DNA of 64,000 nt from Eukaryota sp. TZLM1-RC (taxonomy: Eukaryota > Metamonada: BaSk clade): assembly GCA_040285825.1 (NCBI GenBank), contig JAUPSS010000005.1:1674001-1738000 (forward strand). Direction: 5' to 3'. Of the stretch, positions 41,846 through 50,130 are shown one piece after another. The notes beneath the pieces are model-generated. The model saw only the letters and a list, made by a program, of their open reading frames with translations, searched no databases and was not told the origin of the DNA. The position numbers and the translations under genes were made by a program. Position 1 is the first letter of the stretch, and each line of letters starts with the position of its first letter.

Positions 41846-41856
41846 AGGCGCCAACA
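41841..41856 (-). repeat. 16-bp LTR terminus stub
   Basis: Read on the minus strand: TGTTGGCGCCTTTAGG, the start of an LTR of the short-LTR family, most like that at 40777. It joins the 3' flank of RING-MATH copy 2 to the LINE-A fragment. Confidence 0.6.
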
Positions 41857-44007
41857 CGATATCAAAATGAAGATTCTTCATTCTTGTCGAAATAATACTT
41901 TACAGTTTAGATTGTGATTGTGTTAACTAACCAACATTGTGTTAATATAACAAAAAAGTAATTTTAAAGCATTATAAACTGATAAAAAATTTATAAAAAT
42001 CAACTCAAAGAAATGGTCACCCTAATTGAAATAAAACCATTTTTAACAAACCCAACATTAGAATCAAATAGATTTCCTATATACAATGAAGGAAATCCCC
42101 AAGAACTCTTTCCTAATTGAAACTTATAACTGGTCTTTTTAGTTACAGAATCTTCGGCATTTTTGTGATTAACCAAATTAAAGTCCAAATTATAATCACT
42201 GGTAGAAGTTGGTCCATTATACTTGAAAAAGACACCAAGCTTAACGTCACCATCATCCATGGACACATTGCTTAATACTTGAACGGGGTGACCATCAAAA
42301 AGAACAGGAGGGGAAAAATACCTTCCAAACTTGGATTCAGGAATGTGAATGGTAGTGGTGTAATCTGGACCAACAATGGCTTGAGGTTCTTGGTCAGGGA
42401 AAGAGCCAAATGAGTTGATGGAACACCTCAGTACTAACTCATGGTCAGGAAGCATAGCATCAAAATCACTGAGCTTCATAGCCTTTGGAAACCCCCAATT
42501 AGGAGAGGAAGACCTGAATCCATAAGGTGTGTATTTATCGAAAATGATGGTTTCTTTGTCTGGGTCGTTCTTGGGTCTTTGAGATAGAGAAAATGCCATC
42601 TCATAAGTGACAAAACGGCCTCTATCGTTGGGGTTGTTGGTTCTAATGAATGTGGAAAACCAGAAATCTTCCAAGCTATGATCATAAATGGAGTCTCCAA
42701 CAAGAGGAAAATCTCTACCCAAGTGACAAAAGAGTTGAAGACGTTCACCATAGAAATCAAAAACTTCGCCATAAACTCGATGCCCATAATATTGTCTACA
42801 TGATTCGTCAAATACCATGGAAAAAGTGGGAGAGCATGGAGATGGAAAAGGTTGAACCTTGGAGAAAGATTGTGAAATGCACTTTGTGGATAAATCAAAT
42901 GTGTAAAAGCTAACATTGAATGGAAACATTATGCAATCTTCACTGCCCCCAAGTTCATAAACTTCTTTGATGGAACACATGTGTTTGCGACTGGATAGAG
43001 TTGATGTTCCATCTGAAAAGAGATGTCCCCAATCTACCATTGTTGAATCAATAGGAGAGGTGAAGTGTGTGTCATAGATAGTGGGAATACAATGGTCATT
43101 ATTGCATCGAATAGACAAAACAACATTGTCTCTAGAAAGCATGTCTTTTTCAGATGAAGATTCCCCCACTTCTGCGAGTACTTGCCATCGTCTCCCCTCA
43201 TATGTATAAACAGGAGAATAGTAGACGTCGCCAATAGTGAGGGGACATATTTCAACATCAACGGAGATGGATGCTTTATTGCCGGGAAATGCGTTGGGTT
43301 GAGCCTCGTCGGATGTGGAGAGGAGATAGATTCCTTCCTCCATATCAAAAGAGTGAATAGAGAAGCTGGCCTTAACTTCTGAGTTGATTGCAATATTACT
43401 GATATCTGGGATGGGTACCTCATGTTCAAATGAGTCATTGAAACTACCTGAAACTTCCTTATTTGATCCATAAGCAAAAAAAACAAGTTTATAGTCAAAC
43501 ATCTTATTCAATGTCTGGTCCGTGGCTGTGATCGTGCACATTGGTTTATCATATTGAAGCTTTAGACTTACCAGAAACTTCTGTGTGCAAGACTCGATCT
43601 CAAATTCGGAGGGCTGGCCTAGTTTTAATGATAGAGTATGTGAAGTTGCGGAGCGTTTGAACCAATTTTCTGGGTTGACAACAGTGTGAGGTTTGTAAGG
43701 ACTGGTGATACTGTCATTACTGGGGTCTAATCCGATGTGTTTTCGAAGAATCTGACAGACCTCATTTAATTCATATACTTTGGTTGCGTTTTTGAGTGAA
43801 ACACTTGCACGGCATTGGGGACAAGATTCCTCCGAGGAGTGTTTTCGTACATAATCCAAACAGGTGGAGCAGAAGCAGTGCCCACAATCTAAATTCATGG
43901 GATATCTTAAAATGTCCTTGCATATAGGGCAATCAACAGAAGCAAGGAGCTGTGAGACCAACTCTGAGTGGTTGTTGTTGGTCTTATTCTCCATCGGAAA
44001 GCTAATC
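41857..44007 (-). repeat. Right arm of the inverted duplication
   Basis: Mirror image of 35286-37441, including the 3' flank with TTTTGATATCG just before the LTR terminus. Outside 44007 the sequences of the two arms are unrelated. Confidence 0.9.
42000..43994 (-). CDS. RING-MATH protein, copy 2 (664 aa)
   Basis: Same length and domains as copy 1: RING at 22-66, then MATH-like beta units with a clear MATH domain at the C-terminus. The start is ATG 43994; the open frame reaches a GTG at 44009. Eight replacements versus copy 1 by my count (for example I5T, and Asn for Ile in G-S-F-N-D-S-F), spread along the protein, plus several silent changes. Both copies are full length, so both could be expressed. 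The 5' flanks differ almost from the ATG, so their promoters are different. Confidence 0.88.
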   Translation of the reverse strand: MENKTNNNHSELVSQLLASVDCPICKDILRYPMNLDCGHCFCSTCLDYVRKHSSEESCPQCRASVSLKNATKVYELNEVCQILRKHIGLDPSNDSITSPYKPHTVVNPENWFKRSATSHTLSLKLGQPSEFEIESCTQKFLVSLKLQYDKPMCTITATDQTLNKMFDYKLVFFAYGSNKEVSGSFNDSFEHEVPIPDISNIAINSEVKASFSIHSFDMEEGIYLLSTSDEAQPNAFPGNKASISVDVEICPLTIGDVYYSPVYTYEGRRWQVLAEVGESSSEKDMLSRDNVVLSIRCNNDHCIPTIYDTHFTSPIDSTMVDWGHLFSDGTSTLSSRKHMCSIKEVYELGGSEDCIMFPFNVSFYTFDLSTKCISQSFSKVQPFPSPCSPTFSMVFDESCRQYYGHRVYGEVFDFYGERLQLFCHLGRDFPLVGDSIYDHSLEDFWFSTFIRTNNPNDRGRFVTYEMAFSLSQRPKNDPDKETIIFDKYTPYGFRSSSPNWGFPKAMKLSDFDAMLPDHELVLRCSINSFGSFPDQEPQAIVGPDYTTTIHIPESKFGRYFSPPVLFDGHPVQVLSNVSMDDGDVKLGVFFKYNGPTSTSDYNLDFNLVNHKNAEDSVTKKTSYKFQLGKSSWGFPSLYIGNLFDSNVGFVKNGFISIRVTISLS

Positions 44008-44067
44008 ACAGTGATTGATAATATATTTTCAATGCACCGTTTACCTTAATCAATTAATTTATTAATC

Positions 44068-44580
44068 ACGTCGAGGTGATTTAATTGCTCCTATTGTGGA
44101 TTCCTCTCAAGTTGTTGTTGATTTTACTACAGTTGATCCTTTTGCTTTCATTTATCGTGATGATGGTTTACCTAATTCTTATGGTCATTTAAACAGGGCT
44201 GAGGATCGTAAAAGAGACAAATATACTGAGATATTATTAAATTATTTTAATGAGAACCTTTACTCGAAGTTTTCGTTTGTTCTTTTTGCCTTCTCGATTT
44301 TTGGCAACATTGGACAGTCTGCCTCTGTCTCTGCCTCTGCCTCTGTCTGAATTTTCTCAATAATTTTTTATAATTTATGTCGTTTCAAGTGGTAAGAATT
44401 TTGCAGGGAATTCATGGAAGAATCGTATCATTTTTGCTTTGTACAGAAGTGTTCCCAAATACTTAAATTTAATGATGTCAAAGCTGTATAAATATTCATC
44501 AAGAATTGGCGTGGAGAATTTTGTTTCTTATGTGTTTTAGTTTGTTTTGTTTTTGTTTTGTTTCTATTTTATAATAAATT
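44068..44580 (+). mobile_element. LINE-D1 3' fragment
   Basis: Starts in the endonuclease-like core (R-G-D-L-I-A-P-I-V-D, V-V-V-D-F) and runs to the stop at 44538-44540 and an AATAAATTAAAATT tail. Relative to LINE-D2 it carries a short hexamer expansion (CTGCCT/CTGTCT) at 44319-44350 that brings in a stop. 5'-truncated, inactive. Confidence 0.8.
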
Positions 44581-45368
44581 AAAATTAAAAATTAATAAGT
44601 TTTCGAAATAGTGAAAAAATTAAATCGATTTTGACAGGTATTTTGGGAAAAATTGAAGAACAAGTTTTAGCTATTCAAGAACTAAAAATTGACAAGCATT
44701 TAGTGTTTTCGTTTCTGAATGTGTGTGTTGGATCAAAAATTAATCACCTTCTTCGTTCTTTATCTCCTACAATTTCACATAATTTTGCACGTCAATTTAA
44801 TGCTCTGAGAACCAATTTTTTAGGAGATTTAGTGGAAGTTTGTCCGTCAAAAATTCCTTATCATGCATTTTTTAGTCCCAAATTTGCTGGAGTTGGTTTT
44901 TCAAAAGCAGAGTATTTATTTTATTTATTTATGCAAAAGTGCTTTCATTGGTGGTATGACAAAGTTCTTTTTTGAGTGTAAACTCCGGTTTGATCAAATT
45001 CCTTTGAATGAATCACATCTTTTATTAGTTTCACTCGAGAACATGGTGCAGGAACTACCTATTCATGTGTGGAATAATTGTTTTCCTTTAAGTTTGCCTT
45101 CTGTACCTTCGAGATCTTTGTCTAATCTTCATCTTGCCATTGTGAATTTACAGAAGTTTGTTTTTACTGGTTTTGAAGACCTGGATTTTTCTAAACGACT
45201 TAGTGTGACGAAGATTAATAATCCCGTCTTTGCTGCCTTTTTATCAGACATCCAGAATTGCACTAGTTCAATATCTCAGCAACCAAGGCCATTTGGTCTT
45301 CACTTAACAAATGAAGCTTGGAAACAAAACATGCATTTGCGATTAGGGCTGTATCCAAGTGGTCTTTT

Positions 45369-45450
45369 TGTTGGCGCCCTTAGCCTTTTATAATATGAGT
45401 AGAAAACAAATCAGTTTTATCTTAACCCACTTTTCCAACCTACGGCATCA
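45369..45450 (+). repeat. 5' LTR
   Basis: 82 bp, TGTTGGCGCCC...GGCATCA, with TTATCTTAACCC in the middle. Confidence 0.85.
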
Positions 45451-45649
45451 AAAATTATTGGCCATTTAGGTTTATACCAGGTATACCGCTTACACAACTT
45501 ACAGCTTTCATACAGAGGATATCTTTAGCAGATATCATGTCTGTTCGAGCCCGAATCCTCATCAGTCATTGCTACTTCTCCTGTTGATGTGAATGTGTTA
45601 TAAGCATCCCCGTCGTATCCCTCCGCCCCTTCTCAAGAAAAACCCAAAA

Positions 45650-46542
45650 CAATGGATTCAGGCACGGAACCATCTCCCGCCTCTTCCAAGTCGAACAAGC
45701 CAGAAAAGGTTTCAAGAACGGGACCACCCCATCCTCACCTAAAGACACAAATGTTGACTCAAGTTCTGAAACTTCGTCTGTTCTGAAGGATTACGAAGAA
45801 CTTCAGTCCGCTTTAGATGAAATAGACGATGAAGAGAAAGAACTTCGCCAGCAGATAATGAAAGACCGGAAGCCCACCTTGAACCTACAGATTACTGTTT
45901 GTTCGAGCAGTTCCCTCCTCTTTGGAAACAAATGACAAAATCTGGAAGAAACGTGAGATTCCAGACTCTGGGCCATAACGGGGACCCTAATAGAAACTAA
46001 GAATTCCCTCAAAGCGAGAGAAGGTGTTAGTTAATGCTTTAGACGCCTTGAGTAGAGATACCTACGGACGCGGGGCAGAACGCCGTCCTAGGATAACCGG
46101 CATAAACAGAGAACTCCATGTGATCCTGGCTAAACCAATCAAAGATAGACCTGATTGGGAAGCCATTCACTTGGATCAATTCAGGAGAAGGATCAGGTTC
46201 TTAGCTATCGAACGTAGGAGCAGAACCGATACCGACAACATCCTGGATACTAAATTGCCAGCATGGATGGACTCGTACTTTGATACGATCATCCATAACT
46301 ACTCAGAGGTAACGGATGGGGCTCTTACTTGTTTCAAGGAGTATATGGAACAAGCAGGCAGCATAAATCCAAGCAAGTTGGAACCTGTCAGCGACTTCTT
46401 TGACGCGGACGCCCTAAATAATATACTTACGGAACGTTCAAGCGTATCCACATTTAGGAGCCGGCCAAATAACTTCATCCAGCAATTCGGGGAATCTACA
46501 ACAAGAAAGAAGAAGTTCAGATTCATGGTCACGGGCGATTAA
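45650..46542 (+). pseudogene. LTR-element gag-like region, first part, frame-broken
   Basis: An ATG at 45652 (M-D-S-G-T-E-P) begins a Ser/Pro-rich frame that changes near 45755 to one with a short coiled coil (E-L-Q-S-A-L-D-E-I-D-D-E-E-K-E). It changes again to a charged helical frame ending at 46540-46542. There is no ATG at the head of the last piece. It is probably the N-terminal half of a capsid-like polyprotein, now degenerate. Confidence 0.55.
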
Positions 46543-46662
46543 TCAACAGAGCTCCACGAGAGACCTCAACTTCCAGTAATTGCCCCTATAATATCAGAAA
46601 AAGAGCAACCGGTACAAGTCTGATCTATCGATGTACTCTCTGACCAAATCCCAACGGTAGAT

Positions 46663-47948
46663 GTGACAGAACGAATAAACAAACCTACCAGAGTGGTTCA
46701 GGAACCTTCGACTTCCTCCCAACCTATGCTTACTAGTGCATCAGAAGACGAAGTCGAGTTGAGTGGACCTAGTTTAGATGAAACACCTCCTCTTCAACCC
46801 CCTTGTAGAAGAATTTCTTATGAGGAGCCTCTCCGTTTGGAAGACCTCCAAGCTTCAAGAAATATTTTGGACATGAGTATAGCGAGTACTCTTCAGAGAC
46901 ATGTGGACTCTCGGCCTAGGTCAGCTGAATACAAAGCTCCTCACCTATCCGAAAAGGACCCACTCAACAAGATGTCTCTCGTCTCCTTCCTTCTCAAGTT
47001 CCAAACAAGGGATAAATACGGGCGTAAGATAGGTGATAGAAGCTTCCAAGCCCCTGGTCAATCTGATTGGTCTCGTGCTATGTTGATAGCAACCCAGATA
47101 TTTGGCGAAGGAAAGACCCAGATTACCCTTGAGCTCTTATCATCTCTCCCATCTCACATCAGAGAAAAAATTGATAGGGACATGAAGCAGCCACTTTTAA
47201 GAATCGACTCAGAACTGACAAAACGTCTGGGACCTCCTATTTACGATTTATTTAGAAGTATGATGATAAGTACTTGTCCGTCTGGCCTATCAAGCATGGT
47301 TGACCCCCATCTCATATCTAGATGGCAAGGCCAAGGACTTCTGAGACCGGACTTCTCCAGTGCAGATCTAATGGTTTTTCTGCTACGCAGGACGCAATTT
47401 ACCTCTTATCATGAGGCTTGCTCCGCTCTAGCAAAACCTTGCATAAATTGGAGAAACATCCACAACAAAATGGATGCTGACAATGAATTTGGTAGGTTCG
47501 TCGAAGAGTTTGGAGACGTCCCAAGGATGACCACTTACATGGTTGATCACTCTATATCTGCATCGATTAGGGGAAGCAGCGGTTTAATAACCCTCTCACC
47601 CGTCCTCATTGCAGAATACTTTCTCTTGGGTATAGATAATTTTGCCATTACCAAGGAGCTGGCAAGCCATTGGACAAGAGAAGATCTTTGGGACCCTTCA
47701 ACAGGTACAACTTTGTTAGACCTGATTTCGACCACCAGAAGACACTTCTTAGCTTGGTGCCAAACAACGGGAAATAGGCACACCATGGGAACTTCTGAGG
47801 AAACAAGCTGAAAGAGACGAAGATATTCCATTAGGCCTCTCGACCATGAGAACTTACTTTAGAGGAGCAATTCCATTAGACAAGAGAATTAGAAAAGTTG
47901 GTAAACGTACTTCTAATAGAGGAGGTCCTTCCTTTCAACTAGTCTAGC
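46663..47948 (+). pseudogene. LTR-element gag-like region, second part
   Basis: 382 open codons to TGA 47811, headed by GTG, not ATG. A Ser/Pro-rich start is followed by a helical domain from about residue 90 (D-P-L-N-K-M-S-L-V-S-F-L-L-K-F). After a frame change near 47790 it continues to 47948 with a basic tail (R-I-R-K-V-G-K-R-T-S-N-R-G-G). A helical body plus basic C-terminus suits a Gag; I recognise no defined capsid family and no CCHC knuckle. Confidence 0.6.
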
Positions 47949-48056
47949 GTTCCTAAACGGCCTAAACGTAGTAATAGAAAATAAGAAGAATTAGTTTAGT
48001 TTAGTTTATTAGTTAATAGTGTTAGTTGAATATTTATTATAAAGCCGACTGATTTT

Positions 48057-48074
48057 GAAAAAGGGGAGAAGCAG
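48057..48074 (+). other. Polypurine tract
   Basis: GAAAAAGGGGAGAAGCAG directly before the 3' LTR; it would prime plus-strand DNA synthesis. The same tract is next to the LTR at 40778-40800 (minus strand). Confidence 0.75.
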
Positions 48075-48156
48075 TGTTGGCGCTCTTAGGCTTTTATAAT
48101 ATGAATAGAAAATAAATCAGCTTTATCTTAACCCACTTTTCCAACCTACGGCATCA
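48075..48156 (+). repeat. 3' LTR
   Basis: 82 bp, 5 differences from the 5' LTR. Confidence 0.85.
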
Positions 48157-48830
48157 TTTTGGATAATTCAGTTTGTATTAGTAACAAAAAACCGACTGTC
48201 AATTTCCGTCATATTGTAAGTTGTAAGAAATTTCTTCAATATCGGTCAGTTCATCATAATGCCGTTCGTGATGTGACATATGAGATGTTTAAGTGTTACA
48301 ATTTTAGTTGCAAAATAGAACTATTGTTGAAGCATTATAGCGATAATAATTTGTTTAATTCGCGTCGAGGTGATTTAATTGCTCCTTTTGTGGATTCCTC
48401 TCAAGTCGTTGTTGATTTTACTACAGTTGATCCTTTTGCTTTCATTTATCGTGATGATGGTTTACCTAATTCTTATGGTCATTTAAACAGGGCTGAGGAT
48501 CGTAAAAGAGACAAATATACTGAGATATTATTTTAATGAGAACCTTTACTCGAAGTTTTCGTGTGTTCCTTTTTCCTTCTCGATTTTTGGTAACATTGGA
48601 CAATCTGCCTTGAATTTTCTCAATGATTTTGATAATTTATGTCGTTCAAATGGTAAGAATTTGGCAAAGAATTTATGGAAGAATCGTATCATTTTTGCTT
48701 TGTACAGAAGTGTTCCCAAATACTTGAATTTAATGATGTCCGAGCTGTATAAGGATTCATCAAGAGTTGGCGTGGAGAATTATGTTTCTTATGTGTTTTA
48801 GTTTGTTTTGATTCTTCGTAGAATAAATTT

Positions 48831-49466
48831 AATTAATTAATTAATTTCGCATTCACACTGATTAAGGTTTTCAAAGCTAGATTAAATTAACCTATTCGAA
48901 TCAGAGATCAGACACCACCACGTAATTCAACGTCAACCCACGTTAAACTATGTCGTGCCACCACAGTGGTTTTCTTGGTGGTCAACTTCATTTCTTTATT
49001 CTTTTCTCAATTCCAATTCTTTGTTATAAATGCCAATTCGCGGTAGTTTAGTGCAATTTTGTTTGTTAATTTTGATAAATCATACAGCTGCAAATACTTC
49101 AAATACCACTTCCAAAAGTTGCATCAGGTCCTCCACAAATGAACAAGGGCTTAGCTATCGTGCCTCACATTGTTTTTGATGTGTAAATGTGGTTGGAAAA
49201 CTACTTCAAACATTTGATATTGGTCAAATGATAATGAAATAATCAAGTACTGATGTGGAAAAATAAATAAATATGATTTAGTTTAAACCAATTCAATTTA
49301 CACAAACAAATGTGTGTTTGGGTCTATTTATATTCTAGTTCTAGTTTTGAGCAAAAAAATTAAACTTATAGCAATAGTATTTAAATAATTGTTTATAAAA
49401 TTGTTATTAATTTGAAAATAGTTAATTAAACAAAGAAGTGCAGAAAAAAAGCTACAGAAACAGGAA
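48831..49466. other. Intergenic
   Basis: About 640 bp, AT-rich, between LINE-D2 and the 3' end of the UBE2S gene. No gene or repeat recognised. Confidence 0.4.
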
Positions 49467-49985
49467 CTACAATCTAGATAAGGTCTTCCTCTTCACAGGC
49501 CTGGCTTTCTGTTTACCTCCATCCTGATTTGCTTCCCTCACAGATGAAGATCTTGCATGAACCTTGGAGTGTAGTTGTGCTCGTCTGAAATACTCGTTGT
49601 AGTCTTCAAGAGCAAGCTTGGCTGCTGTTTCATTGAGCGCAGACTCCGGAAAAGGTTCAATAAGGAGACAAAGAATAGTCTGAAGTACGTGTGAGATGGT
49701 AGTCTCACTTGTCCAATCTCTCTTCAATGTATTGACACAGACATCACCAGTAGGACTAATGTTTGGATGAAAAATGGGGGTTTCAAATACAGCAGTCGGT
49801 GGAGAGCGAGGGAAGTCACTAGGAAATCGCAATCGGACAAGGAAATACTTTCCAACATACGGAGTTGACTCAGATCCAGCGATCTCTGCAAGAAGTGACT
49901 GTGTGTGTTCATTTGAAACAAAAACTACTCCAGGAGGAGGAGAAGACTGTAGTGATCGGATCTCTTTGAGTATTCGTGTCGACAT
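49467..49985 (-). CDS. UBE2S: Ubiquitin-conjugating enzyme E2, UBE2S-like (172 aa)
   Basis: UBC fold at residues 4-145 with H-P-N at 73-75 and catalytic Cys83 in G-D-V-C-V-N-T-L-K-R-D-W. The L-K-R-D-W, H-V-L-x-T-I-x-C-L-L-I and P-E-S-A-L-N-E strings are those of UBE2S. As in UBE2S, a basic C-terminal extension ends in a short Leu/Arg peptide (K-T-L-S-R-L; human ends L-R-R-L). In known systems that tail docks on the APC/C, and the enzyme extends Lys11-linked ubiquitin chains on mitotic substrates. ATG at 49985. The next gene upstream on the same strand starts a new unit 145 bp away. Confidence 0.88.
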   Translation of the reverse strand: MSTRILKEIRSLQSSPPPGVVFVSNEHTQSLLAEIAGSESTPYVGKYFLVRLRFPSDFPRSPPTAVFETPIFHPNISPTGDVCVNTLKRDWTSETTISHVLQTILCLLIEPFPESALNETAAKLALEDYNEYFRRAQLHSKVHARSSSVREANQDGGKQKARPVKRKTLSRL

Positions 49986-50130
49986 GGTCTGATATCAAAG
50001 TAACGTAAGGTATTGCGAAGAGAATGTGGCAAAATTCAATAGGAAAGTTGTTCAAGTCAACAATTTCAAAAAATTCAGCTATTTTATAAAAACACAATAA
50101 TTAATTTTTTTAATAAATCTCAAAACAAAA

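Larger units (their letters stand above)
45369..48156 (+). mobile_element. LTR retrotransposon with 82-bp LTRs and only a gag-like region
   Basis: LTRs at 45369-45450 and 48075-48156 are both 82 bp, start TG and end CA, and differ at 5 positions. The target duplication is TTTT (45365-45368, 48157-48160). The polypurine tract GAAAAAGGGGAGAAGCAG touches the 3' LTR. Between the LTRs are gag-like frames only; no reverse transcriptase, integrase, protease or tyrosine recombinase motif was found. So it is either a non-autonomous element or an internally deleted one. The LTRs are extremely short for an LTR element. Confidence 0.85.
44625..48830 (+). mobile_element. LINE-D2, split by an LTR element
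   Basis: The left part is 44625-45368 and the right part 48161-48830. The left part encodes the post-RT region (H-L-L-R-S-L-S-P, F-A-G-V-G-F-S-K), with a frame change at 44928. The right part encodes the region normally holding the zinc motif (here V-N-F-R-H-I-V-S-C), R-R-G-D-L-I-A-P and the C-terminus, stop at 48799-48801, tail AATAAATTTAATTAATT. Deleting the LTR element with one TTTT restores the frame across the junction (S-G-L-L-D-N-S-V-C). Confidence 0.88.

Noticed and set aside
41857-44007. Treating the second RING-MATH gene as a processed (retro) copy
   Set aside because: The shared sequence includes 143 bp of 3' flank, ends at an LTR rather than a poly-A tail, and shows no target duplication.
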